DNA of 64,000 bases from Autumnicola lenta. GTDB lineage: Bacteria; Bacteroidota; Bacteroidia; Flavobacteriales; Flavobacteriaceae. The notes beneath the pieces were generated by a model. That model worked only from the letters and a program-made list of their open reading frames with translations, was not told where the DNA came from and made no database searches. Positions 54,955 to 63,582 of the stretch are shown in pieces. The position numbers and the translations under genes were made by a program. The DNA lies in NCBI RefSeq assembly GCF_031846515.1, contig NZ_JAVRHO010000001.1:62001-126000 (forward strand), written 5' to 3'. The stretch's first letter is position 1; the number at the start of each line of letters is the position of its first letter.

Positions 54955-56208
54955 TTATCTGTTTAACTGAAGGCTGGCCAGGATGAAAGGCCCTGTTCCT
55001 TTTGGATCGTTGCTCCTTATTTCTTCATTAATATAATATTCATAAGAAGCATCGCGATATGGATCCCCACCCAAACCTGCCACAGCACAAACCTGATTTA
55101 GATTAACCACTCCATTTTCCTCCACAGTGATAAGGTTATTAAGAATTCCTTCATAAGCTTTTTCAGCCACCTCCATATATTTTTCAGCGATATAATCATT
55201 CTTCGCAGCCTTAGCCAGAGTATAACTAAACATGGAAGAGCCTGAAGCTTCGAGGTAATTCCCTTCACGGTCACCCTGATCCAGCACCTGGTACCAAAGT
55301 CCGGATTCTTTATGCTGAACTTTTATAATAGCTTCCGCGAACTGGTTCAAGTATTCAATGATCCTGTGACGGCCTTCATGATCTTCCGGAAGATAATCCA
55401 GCACATCTACCATGGCCATACCGTACCAGCCCATTGCACGGGACCAGAAATTAGGAGAAGTCCCTGTTTTTTTGTCTGCCCATTTTTGTTGTTTACTGGA
55501 ATCCCAGCCATGATAAAGCAAACCAGTTTCTTCATCTTTCATATGCTCCTGAACAAGATCAAACTGGTGCACAATATCATCATAGGCTTCTTCAGCCTTT
55601 TCCCCTTCGTTAAACATTTGCGTATAGTGGGCGTAAAAAGGATGGGCCATATAAAGACCATCCAGCCACATTTGCTGCGTATAGCGCTCTTTATGCCAAA
55701 AACCACCTTCTTTTGTGCGTGGCTGAGTTTCTATCTGGCTTCGTAATAATTTCAAGGCTTCCAGAAAACGTTCTTCTTTGGTTTTAGGATAAAGAAAAAG
55801 CAACGTATTCCCCGAATTAAGCATGTCCAGGTTCTGGTCTGTTAGATCATAGGTTCTGATATCGCCTTCATCTGTGACCATAGTATCAGCATAGTCGTAG
55901 ATGTAATCATAGTATCTTTCGTCATTGGTCTTCTCATAGACTTCTTTGGCTGCCTTTAAAACAAGACCATTGGTATAACTCCATTGTGGTTCTTCACGAA
56001 AGTCCAGTTTGGAAGCTTCGGGAAAGCGATGTATTTCAGATTGCATCATTCTCTCGGACCATTTTAAGTCTTCAGAAACAATTTTTTCCTGCTCTGCAGA
56101 AGCTATTTCATCAGCTTTCTCTTCTTCAGCATTTTTACAACTAATTATAGTTGTTAAAGCGAAAAACATTATTAAAAACCGAAATTGATTCTTCTGAAAT
56201 TCCATCAT
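54955..56208 (-). CDS. Unsaturated rhamnogalacturonyl hydrolase GH105 (copy 1), lipoprotein
   Basis: 417 residues. A lipobox near TIISCKNAEEE anchors it to a membrane. The (alpha/alpha)6 fold shows KEGGFWHKERYTQQMWLDGL with the catalytic Asp, GTSPNFWSRAMGWYGMAMVD and QGDREGNYLEASGSSMFSY. It removes the 4,5-unsaturated uronate left at the non-reducing end by lyases. Two bases after DUF4861 gene. It resembles copy 2 at 57261 in every motif. Confidence 0.9.
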   Translation of the reverse strand: MMEFQKNQFRFLIMFFALTTIISCKNAEEEKADEIASAEQEKIVSEDLKWSERMMQSEIHRFPEASKLDFREEPQWSYTNGLVLKAAKEVYEKTNDERYYDYIYDYADTMVTDEGDIRTYDLTDQNLDMLNSGNTLLFLYPKTKEERFLEALKLLRSQIETQPRTKEGGFWHKERYTQQMWLDGLYMAHPFYAHYTQMFNEGEKAEEAYDDIVHQFDLVQEHMKDEETGLLYHGWDSSKQQKWADKKTGTSPNFWSRAMGWYGMAMVDVLDYLPEDHEGRHRIIEYLNQFAEAIIKVQHKESGLWYQVLDQGDREGNYLEASGSSMFSYTLAKAAKNDYIAEKYMEVAEKAYEGILNNLITVEENGVVNLNQVCAVAGLGGDPYRDASYEYYINEEIRSNDPKGTGPFILASLQLNR

Positions 56209-56210
56209 TC

Positions 56211-57221
56211 TTATTGCAAATTATCGTTGGAATCCAAATCGTTCAGCAGTTCATCGAGGTTAGCAACAAATGTTTCTTCACTTGTAATTCCTCCTTTTTC
56301 CTGTTCCCAGGCTCCAAGAAGGTAATAAGTCACTTTATTTGATGTGGGGTTGAAAACCAGCAAATGATCGTCCGGCCCTTCTATTTGTTGCTCCAACTGA
56401 TCCTTTTTATAGAAAATGGCCATTCCCAGTTTATCTTCATCGTTAACCAGGGTTTGGGTTCCGTAAGTGGCAATGTAAGCCCAGTTGCCCCCTTCGCTTT
56501 CTTTATGCATCAATGGAACATCTTCAAATTTCACAATGCCGGTAGTTAAACCTTCAATTTCTTCGGAAGGAGATAGTTCCACCCGGGTGTAACGGCCTTC
56601 AGGATAAATAGTCAGTTTCGCATCCAGGTCGATTGTTTTGTCACCGGTTTGCCAACCTTCATAAGTTATATCTACAGAAGAGCTATTCGATGAATTACTT
56701 ACCTCCGCATGGGTACTTTGTACATTTCTGAAATGTGCCACGGTATCATTCATATACCTTCCATAACCACCAATTCCCAGGGATTTACCAGCCTTTAGAA
56801 TATCCTGTCCCCAAGTTGCTTCTTCATGATAAGAATCAAAATTATCCTGTCCAACATAAGGCAATACCAGGGAATCCACCTTTTTCCCAAAGATATCAAT
56901 GGCGTTTCTCCAATCCAGATATAATCTATAACCTACCTGACTATTTTCCCATCCCGGCCCTTCATAACGGATGTAGTACGAATGGTCGGTATGATCCTCG
57001 GGTAGTGTTACTTCCTGAACATTTTCAAATCTCCCTCCTTTGTATTCTCTTCCTTCCCATTGACCTCCTGTTTTAACAGAAAGTTCAGCATATGTTTCAT
57101 GATCAGCTTCTTTAACAGCTTCCTCCTGGGCTTCTGTTCCCGGCTGCTCCTTGTTGTCTTTACAGGAAAGGGCCATTACAGAAGTGATAGCCATTAGTAA
57201 AATTCCATTTTTAAATTTCAT
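56211..57221 (-). CDS. DUF4861-family lipoprotein
   Basis: 336 residues, lipobox VMALSCKDN. The body is beta-rich with SYYIRYEGPGWENSQVGYRL, YLDWRNAIDIFGK, WGQDILKAGKSLGIGG and a C-terminal YYLLGAWEQE segment. This family occurs with uronate-degrading clusters, often near GH105 or GH88, but its reaction is not established to my knowledge. It lies between two GH105 genes, so it may bind or modify unsaturated oligouronates. It has conserved Trp, His and Asp residues but no clear catalytic signature. Confidence 0.75.
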   Translation of the reverse strand: MKFKNGILLMAITSVMALSCKDNKEQPGTEAQEEAVKEADHETYAELSVKTGGQWEGREYKGGRFENVQEVTLPEDHTDHSYYIRYEGPGWENSQVGYRLYLDWRNAIDIFGKKVDSLVLPYVGQDNFDSYHEEATWGQDILKAGKSLGIGGYGRYMNDTVAHFRNVQSTHAEVSNSSNSSSVDITYEGWQTGDKTIDLDAKLTIYPEGRYTRVELSPSEEIEGLTTGIVKFEDVPLMHKESEGGNWAYIATYGTQTLVNDEDKLGMAIFYKKDQLEQQIEGPDDHLLVFNPTSNKVTYYLLGAWEQEKGGITSEETFVANLDELLNDLDSNDNLQ

Positions 57222-57260
57222 ATTATTTATATTTTGGCGATTCTTGTTAAGATAAAAAAT

Positions 57261-58526
57261 TTACTCCTGTTCCAGGTCTTCATATTCAAGAGATGCAAGA
57301 ATAAATGGACCTACTCCCTTAGGATCATTGTCTCTGATAATTTCATTCACGTAATAATCGTAAGAACCATCACGATAAGGATCACCTCCTAAACCAGCAA
57401 CACCATTTATATCGGTTAAACTAATACCTCCATCATCATCTTTTCTAATAAACTGCTCCACAATACCTTCGTAAGCTTCAATACCATCTTCCCTGTACTT
57501 TTGATCGAGATAACCTTCGTCAACTCCTTTTAGCAAAAAGTAAGCGTACATACTAGATGCAGAAGCTTCGAGGTAATTTCCTTCTCTGTTTCCCTGATCC
57601 AGCACCTGGTACCAGACGCCGGTATCTTCATCCTGATATCTTACGATCCCATCCGCAATTTTCTGAGCTATTTCAACCAGTTCATCCCTTTTTGGATGAT
57701 CCTCCGGCATATAGTCAAGAACATCTACCACAGCCATACTTAACCAGCCAATACTTCTTCCCCAGTAATTTGAGGAAAGACCGGTTTCAGGATCTGACCA
57801 TCGCTGCTCTTTGCTTTCGTCCCAGGCGTGATGATAAAGCCCTGTATCTTCAGTATAGGTGTATTTATCTATGAGGTAAAACTGGTTGGCAACATCATCA
57901 AAAAGTTTAGGTTCGTCAAATTCTTCTGCATAACGGGCCAGGAAGGTGGATCCCATATACAAACCATCCAGCCACATCTGATAAGGATAAATTTTCTTAT
58001 GCCAGAATCCGCCTTCAGAGGTGCGGGGATGTTCCCGCATTTGATCCCTTAATTCTTCAATTGCAAGCCTGTATTTCTCTTTATCGGTTTCTTCGTAAAG
58101 CCCAATCAGGAATCTTCCGCCTTGCACGCGGTCGATATTATAATCAGATTTTTTGTAGGTTTTAATGTCTCCATCTTCTTCTACCATAAAATCAGCAAAA
58201 TTCTTGATGTAATCCAGGTATTTTTCATCACCTGTTTCTTCATGAACCTTCTCCATGGAAGTCATAATAAGACCATGTGTATATTCCCATTTAGGTTTCT
58301 CATTAAAGTCCAGCGTCCAACCTTCAGGATTTCTTTTAATTTCTGAATCTGCCATCCAGGTGGAGTATCTTTTCTGATCCTCTGCACCCATTGCTGATTC
58401 CTTTAATTCTGCTTTATCTGAAGCATCTTCTTTACTCTTCCACCCAAAGGTAGTACCGGAGCAGATTAATATAATTAATAAGGCCGATAATTGCCAAATT
58501 GAGGGGATGATTTTATTTGTTATCAT
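57261..58526 (-). CDS. Unsaturated rhamnogalacturonyl hydrolase GH105 (copy 2)
   Basis: 421 residues from the ATG at 58526; an in-frame ATG at 58553 would add nine residues ahead of the signal peptide. No Cys lipobox is obvious (a LICSGTTFG segment could be one). The same family motifs appear: SEGGFWHKKIYPYQMWLDGL, GLSSNYWGRSIGWLSMAVVD and QGNREGNYLEASASSMYAY. First gene of the second leftward block, about 100 bases from its operator. Two GH105 copies may act on saturated versus rhamnose-linked ends. Confidence 0.88.
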   Translation of the reverse strand: MITNKIIPSIWQLSALLIILICSGTTFGWKSKEDASDKAELKESAMGAEDQKRYSTWMADSEIKRNPEGWTLDFNEKPKWEYTHGLIMTSMEKVHEETGDEKYLDYIKNFADFMVEEDGDIKTYKKSDYNIDRVQGGRFLIGLYEETDKEKYRLAIEELRDQMREHPRTSEGGFWHKKIYPYQMWLDGLYMGSTFLARYAEEFDEPKLFDDVANQFYLIDKYTYTEDTGLYHHAWDESKEQRWSDPETGLSSNYWGRSIGWLSMAVVDVLDYMPEDHPKRDELVEIAQKIADGIVRYQDEDTGVWYQVLDQGNREGNYLEASASSMYAYFLLKGVDEGYLDQKYREDGIEAYEGIVEQFIRKDDDGGISLTDINGVAGLGGDPYRDGSYDYYVNEIIRDNDPKGVGPFILASLEYEDLEQE

Positions 58527-58627
58527 AACATAAGATATTAAAAAATTGTACATATAACGTCCGCTGGTTTAGGGCGAAATCAATACTAAAGCTATATCGT
58601 TTGCGATAAAATTACAACTGAACGTAA

Positions 58628-58649
58628 TGTAATCGATTACACAAACATA
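58628..58649 (-). promoter_or_regulatory. LacI-type operator abutting a -7 box, promoter of the depolymerase block
   Basis: TGTAATCGATTACA at 58628-58641 is identical to the site at 37950. On the minus strand TATGTTTG (58642-58649) precedes it and matches TAnnTTTG. It lies 101 bases before the GH105 start, in the gap 58527-58770, which holds no gene. Confidence 0.82.
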
Positions 58650-58770
58650 CACTATTAGGCTATTTAAAGCAAAAGATTTGCTAAAAAAGATAAACGATCC
58701 GGAATTCCACTTCTTAAGATGGAAATAGCTGGATTTTGCAATCAGGATCCTCTATCTATCCCTGTTCGAA

Positions 58771-60222
58771 TTAATTAGTTATTTTCTTTCCATTTATCGT
58801 GACATTTTCAAAAGAAATTTCCTCAGCATTTTCAACTAACAAAGGAGTTTCAGCATTTTTAATATGAACATTAGTAAGATTCACATTTGCAACAGGTGAT
58901 TCTTCCCTTCCTCTTATCAGGATCCCATATTCTCCCCCATTCTCGACATTAATATCTTCAAGATAAATATTCCTGATTACCGGCATAAATTCCCCTTCCT
59001 GATTGTCGTAAATGGCATAATGAGTATTTATTTTTAGAACAGCTTCTTTTACCTGTCCAACTTCGATATTTTTTACATAAATATTTTCTATAGTTCCTCC
59101 ACGCCTGGTATTGGTTTTAATCCTGATAGCACGATCGAGATTTGGGCTGTTCATTTCGCAGTTTCTAACAAAAACATTACTCACGCCACCGGAAATTTCG
59201 CTTCCCATTACCACTCCGCCATGTCCGTCTTTCATAATACAATCTTCAACAATGATATTTTCACTTTTAATTCCAACTCGTCTTCCGTCATTATCACGTC
59301 CGGATTTTATGGCAATACAATCATCACCCGTGTCAAAAAGGCAATTTTTGATATGCACATTTTTACTGTATTCCGGGTTGCAACCATCATTATTAGGCCC
59401 GTGGCTCTCCACGGTCACTCCATCTACAGTAACATTATTGGATTTTATTGGATGCATCACCCAAAACGGCGCATTAATGAATTTTACATCTTTAATTAGA
59501 ACATTACTACATTCAAAAGGTTCAAAAAATGTAGGCCTGAACTGATGACCTTCCCCGAAAATCCTGTCCTCAACAGCAACTCCGTCTTCTACCATTTTGC
59601 TCAGCCTGGGCAAATTATGCTCATCACGCTGATTTTGGTCCCCTTCTTTATAACCATAGCGTTCTGCGCCACTCCATGGCCACCAATTATCATTCCCTGC
59701 CTGGCCATTAAATGTTCCTTTACCAGTAACGGCTATGTTTTCCTGCTGATAAGCGTAAATAAGGGGAGAATAATCCATCATTTCCATCCCTTCATAGGAA
59801 GTATGTACCACAGGTAAATAATCACTTTTGTTGGTGGAGAACAGGATTTCTGCACCGTCTTCTAAGTGAAAATTTACATTGCTTTTAAGATGAATAGGAC
59901 CTGTTAGGTACTTTCCTGAAGGAACAATAACTTTCCCGCCCCCATCTTCACTACATGCAGCAATAGCATCTGCAAAAGCCTGAGAGTTGTTTGTAGTCCC
60001 ATCTGCTACCGCACCATAATCCTGTACATTAAAGTTAGTGTCAGGAAACGTGGGGACGGTAATATTCTTAATGATCCCATCTGCCTCATCCCAGGGATCT
60101 GTTATTTCGGAATTTTCGACAGCTGCAGTTTCTTTTTCTTCTGAATTGTTTTTACAGGAATAAAAGCCTCCCAGGAGCAGGCATATAATTAATACCTTGT
60201 AATTAAATTTGATTAGATTCAT
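58771..60222 (-). CDS. Polygalacturonase GH28, lipoprotein
   Basis: 483 residues with lipobox LLGGFYSCKNNSEE. GH28 motifs in order: NNDGCNPEYSKNV, GDDCIAIKSGRDNDG, KDGHGGVVMGSEISGG and IRIKTNTRRGG. It hydrolyses galacturonan, probably exo-acting given the NNDGCNP pattern, at the cell surface or in the periplasm. It is the second gene after CE8 at 60280 (57-base gap) in the unit that starts at 61314. Confidence 0.9.
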   Translation of the reverse strand: MNLIKFNYKVLIICLLLGGFYSCKNNSEEKETAAVENSEITDPWDEADGIIKNITVPTFPDTNFNVQDYGAVADGTTNNSQAFADAIAACSEDGGGKVIVPSGKYLTGPIHLKSNVNFHLEDGAEILFSTNKSDYLPVVHTSYEGMEMMDYSPLIYAYQQENIAVTGKGTFNGQAGNDNWWPWSGAERYGYKEGDQNQRDEHNLPRLSKMVEDGVAVEDRIFGEGHQFRPTFFEPFECSNVLIKDVKFINAPFWVMHPIKSNNVTVDGVTVESHGPNNDGCNPEYSKNVHIKNCLFDTGDDCIAIKSGRDNDGRRVGIKSENIIVEDCIMKDGHGGVVMGSEISGGVSNVFVRNCEMNSPNLDRAIRIKTNTRRGGTIENIYVKNIEVGQVKEAVLKINTHYAIYDNQEGEFMPVIRNIYLEDINVENGGEYGILIRGREESPVANVNLTNVHIKNAETPLLVENAEEISFENVTINGKKITN

Positions 60223-60279
60223 AGTTGATTTAATAATTTTTAGGTGAATTTTTATTAAAAGCTTTAGTTGTTTTATTCC

Positions 60280-61314
60280 TTACCTCTCATTGGGAATCCA
60301 GTTATCCTCCCCTTTTAAAATATTTTCTGCTGAATATCTTTCGGCTTGTTGCTGTCTAAGTTGATGTGCCCATTCCACTCTCTCCTCCGCAGCTGCCCCA
60401 GGTCCTTCGGAAGCAAATTCGGCATAAAAAGCGGTGTTTTCAGCTTCAGGTTTATTCCAGTTGTGCCAGCCATCCTTTTTGATGTGATCTCCCATTGTGG
60501 TATTAATGAAAACAGTTTGCGCATATTCACGCCAGGGTCTACCCAGGTAAACTTCTTCTTTGGGAGCATCGCCAGTGAGTTTGCAGTTTATAAAAACAAA
60601 TCCAAAAGGAGAGTCTTTCTCTGTTGAAGCAGCCGTAATGTAGTGACCTCCTTCTTTGGAGTAGATTTCACAGTCTTTAAAAACTGCCGTGGACCAGCCA
60701 AAAATAAAATCGGTAGTACCTTCTATATAACAGTTTTTGTAATATTGCCGACTGTTCCGCCCGTGCGGATACAATGTATCCTGAAATCCCAAAAAGCGAC
60801 AATTTTCGAACATTACCCGATCCCCGTCCACCCGAACTGCTACGGCCTGGCCCACGGGACCAGAAGAATTTTCAAATGTAAGATTCCGGGCTGTGAAGTC
60901 GCTGCCAAAAACAAAAAAGGAAGAAGACCCAGTTGTGCCCATTTCCTCCCCGAACCTATTGAGTTTTTTTGAGTAATCATCATAAGTAAGAATAGTTGTT
61001 TCTTTATCTTCTCCTATAAAAGTAACATTTGTTTTGGATGCGGGGAGAATGAGCTTTTCTTTATAAACTCCTTCTTTAATATATATGGTGGTTGTACTTT
61101 TTCTAAAATCAGGAACAGCATTTATTGCCTCCTGAACAGTAGTGAAATCTCCAGAACCATCTTTAGCTACTAAAAAGTGGAATTCATTTTTAGGAATGTT
61201 ATCAAATTGAAGTTTTTTACTGCCCAACCAGTTATCATTAGTCCGAACACCGGCAAAAACAAATAAAGCCACATTTACAATCAGGAAAAAAAATACTAAG
61301 GTTTTTTTCATCAT
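60280..61314 (-). CDS. Pectinesterase CE8
   Basis: 344 residues, signal peptide about 1-21. It removes methyl esters from homogalacturonan. Active-site motifs: GQAVAVRVDGDR, GFQDTLYPHG, EGTTDFIFGWSTAVF and YLGRPWREYAQTVF. Unlike the fusion at 45244 it has no extra esterase domain. First gene after the operator at 61465 and divergent from the LacI regulator. Confidence 0.92.
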   Translation of the reverse strand: MMKKTLVFFFLIVNVALFVFAGVRTNDNWLGSKKLQFDNIPKNEFHFLVAKDGSGDFTTVQEAINAVPDFRKSTTTIYIKEGVYKEKLILPASKTNVTFIGEDKETTILTYDDYSKKLNRFGEEMGTTGSSSFFVFGSDFTARNLTFENSSGPVGQAVAVRVDGDRVMFENCRFLGFQDTLYPHGRNSRQYYKNCYIEGTTDFIFGWSTAVFKDCEIYSKEGGHYITAASTEKDSPFGFVFINCKLTGDAPKEEVYLGRPWREYAQTVFINTTMGDHIKKDGWHNWNKPEAENTAFYAEFASEGPGAAAEERVEWAHQLRQQQAERYSAENILKGEDNWIPNER

Positions 61315-61464
61315 ACGTTTTAAATAAATTTTTTTATTAGAACTTTCGAATTAGATCGTTTTCTGCAAAATGATCGACTATGTTTTCCAACTGACAACCA
61401 AAATCTTTCATTATCTTCGCATCGTTCTCAAGATTCATCTCAATACCGCCGAAAATATAATTTT

Positions 61465-61478
61465 TGTAATCGATTGCG
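61465..61478. promoter_or_regulatory. LacI-type operator between CE8 and the regulator
   Basis: TGTAATCGATTGCG has 12 of 14 bases of the consensus palindrome, with the right half-site diverged. It lies in the 340-base divergent gap, 151 bases from the CE8 start and 177 from the regulator start, so it could control both. No clean TAnnTTTG box abuts it. The gap also holds a 33-codon frame (61337-61438, minus). Confidence 0.65.
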
Positions 61479-61654
61479 TTAATATATATGTTTTTGCTCA
61501 TTAACACAAAAATTTCCTTATTTTTAAACAAATTATGTTTTACTAACCGAAGGTAATTCTAGTACGGGCGAGGTAATTATCTAAATACTATCAAGCTGAT
61601 AAATATTCTCCAGCTGTCTAAAAGAAGTAAATCTATTTCAACCTTAACAAAATA

Positions 61655-62695
61655 ATGAGCGGAAAAGAAAAAGTTACTATATACGATATTTCGAAAAAAT
61701 TGAATGTAAGTGCCGCAACGGTATCAAGGGCGCTGAACCAGAATCCAAAAATAAGTTTAAAAACACGGGAATTGGTCGCCAAGACTGCAGCGGAAATGAA
61801 CTATAAACAGAACCGGCTTGCACAGGCTCTAAAAAGTGGCAGAACAAATAACATAGGCGTGATCGTTCCCTATATTAACCGTAGTTTCTTTTCCTCTGTA
61901 ATCAGAGGAATTGAAGAAGAACTTCGACCACACGGATATCACGTTATTATTTGCCAGTCTCATGAAGAAGCTAGTAATGAGGTGGAACAAATAAACACTC
62001 TTTTAAATACTCAAATTGATGGAATTTTCATGTCTGTGTCGAAAACTACCCAAAATTCAGATCACATAAAGAAAGTGCTTGAAGAAAATACGCCTCTTGT
62101 ATTTTTTGACAGGAAAATGGAAATATCCGGGGTAAGCTCTGTAGTTATAGATGATTTTAAGGCAGGATATATGGTCACAGAACATCTCATCCAGCAGGGC
62201 TGCACACGTATTGCTCACTTATCTGGAGAGAGCAACCTCGAAATTTACAAATATCGGCACGAAGGTTACTGTGCCGCACTTAAAGAGCACGGACTAAAAT
62301 ATGTTCCGGAGTATGTAATTAAGGCTAACAGTAAAATCGAATCTGGAATAGAGGCTGTAGAGCAATTGTGGAGTCTGGACATCAAACCGGATGCCGTTTT
62401 TGCTGCCGGTGACTATGTTGCCCTTGGTGCTATTCAGGAACTTAAAAACCGAAAAATACGAGTCCCTGAAGATGTGTGTGTTGCAGGTTTTAGTAACGAA
62501 CCTTTTACTAAATATATGGAGTTACCGATAACCTCTATAGATCAAACTCCGCAGCTTATGGGAAAGATTGCTGCACAGGTATTTTTAGAACAGGTACAGG
62601 AAGATCAAACTTTAACTATTGAGAAGAAAGTGGTACTCCCTCCTGAGTTGTTTGTGAGAGATTCTTCAGATAGGAGCGTAAAAATTAACAATTAA
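61655..62695 (+). CDS. LacI/GalR-family transcriptional regulator of pectin use
   Basis: 346 residues. N-terminal HTH, TIYDISKKLNVSAATVSRAL, with hinge helix NRLAQALKSGRTN, is LacI-type. The periplasmic-binding-like effector domain runs from about 62 to 335 (IGVIVPYINRSFFSSVIRG, PLVFFDRKM, VCVAGFSNEPFTKY) and ends LPPELFVRDSS. It is divergent from CE8 and is the only intact LacI gene in the window, so it is the best candidate for binding the TGTAATCGATTACA sites. Ligand is probably a uronate intermediate. A strong terminator follows. Confidence 0.92.
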   Translation: MSGKEKVTIYDISKKLNVSAATVSRALNQNPKISLKTRELVAKTAAEMNYKQNRLAQALKSGRTNNIGVIVPYINRSFFSSVIRGIEEELRPHGYHVIICQSHEEASNEVEQINTLLNTQIDGIFMSVSKTTQNSDHIKKVLEENTPLVFFDRKMEISGVSSVVIDDFKAGYMVTEHLIQQGCTRIAHLSGESNLEIYKYRHEGYCAALKEHGLKYVPEYVIKANSKIESGIEAVEQLWSLDIKPDAVFAAGDYVALGAIQELKNRKIRVPEDVCVAGFSNEPFTKYMELPITSIDQTPQLMGKIAAQVFLEQVQEDQTLTIEKKVVLPPELFVRDSSDRSVKINN

Positions 62696-62742
62696 CCGCT
62701 TGATTAGCTTCTTTACAGCTAATGTAACCGCTGTTTTTCAAT

Positions 62743-62775
62743 AAAAGGAGAGCCGTTTTACCGGCTCTCCTTTTT
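62743..62775 (+). terminator. Rho-independent terminator of the LacI gene
   Basis: AAAAGGAGAGCCG (62743-62755) pairs perfectly with CGGCTCTCCTTTT (62762-62774) around a 6-base loop and ends in a T run, 47 bases after the regulator's stop. Confidence 0.92.
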
Positions 62776-62865
62776 AATCTTAAATCTAACTATTTCGGAA
62801 TTACCATAGCGCAGGTCAAAATGTGACAAATTTCCCCTGTTATTGTCTTGACCTGAAATTCTCGT

Positions 62866-63116
62866 TTATTCTCCGTAATTACTTGTTTTAAAATACATTA
62901 AGCGTTTATTAGTAGTAATATTTATCCCTTTTATAGCGACCTTTGGAAGATTTACATTTTTCACTTTACTATATTTATATCTTTCTATCACTACATTCAT
63001 TCTGTAGCTTCTTTATTCATATTAATGTAGACCAAAGATTTCCGATAATGATCTCCTTCTCTATAAAAATAAGCAGTACCGAAGAGAGGCTCTTTAACTT
63101 GTAAAATTTTTAACAA
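62866..63116 (-). pseudogene. Short overlapping frames downstream of an operator, probable gene remnant
   Basis: On the minus strand a TTG directly after the operator at 63117 opens a 39-residue frame (62997-63116) including EPLFGTAYFYREGDHYRKSL. Its stop overlaps by four bases (ATGA) a 44-residue frame (62866-63000) with KNVNLPKVAIKGINITTNKR. The composition looks protein-like but neither part is recognised. The promoter and operator position suggests leftover sequence of a deleted pectin gene. Could also be two small genes, or chance. Confidence 0.3.
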
Positions 63117-63138
63117 TGTAATCGATTACGTAAATATA
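63117..63138 (-). promoter_or_regulatory. LacI-type operator with degenerate -7 box, no intact downstream gene
   Basis: TGTAATCGATTACG (63117-63130) is one base off the palindrome. On the minus strand TATATTTA (63131-63138) precedes it, one base from TAnnTTTG. It is the same architecture as at 37950 and 58628, but leftward transcription would meet only the remnant at 62866-63116 and then the converging LacI terminator. Confidence 0.7.
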
Positions 63139-63475
63139 TTTATAAATTATCAAGTACAAAACTTTTTAGCTAAAAAGTGATATTATATGAATTTCGCACC
63201 CGTGAATTATTATTATAAATAAAGATTCAAAAAATGATGGTAATTTAGCCAGGTGGCTTTATAGGTCAGAAGAAAATAGAGACAATCCATTATAATCCTT
63301 CTTCACGGAACGCGAAATGGATTGTTGCTTCATTCATATTGTTATTATGCAGTGATGGTCTTGAAGGTCTCGACTCTATCCTTTTAGCCTTCCTTGATAC
63401 AATTAGATAGTTCATTTAAAGTTTTAACTAAGTAGTATATAACCCAACACGCAATAAACTTCTTGAACTAAAAGA

Positions 63476-63513
63476 CGCCGTCTTGTGAGCTATTAAAGAT
63501 TCACAAGACGGCG
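63476..63513 (-). terminator. Terminator-like hairpin after the PL9 gene
   Basis: CGCCGTCTTGTGA and TCACAAGACGGCG form a perfect 13-base stem with a 12-base loop. On the minus strand it is followed by GTCTTTTAG. It lies 70 bases after the stop at 63583. No gene was seen in 63139-63475. Confidence 0.8.
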
Positions 63514-63582
63514 CCTGATTAAAAACGAAATATGGTTCTAACTCATAAGAGTATTAAAATTTTTATTTTCAATTGATGTCAA

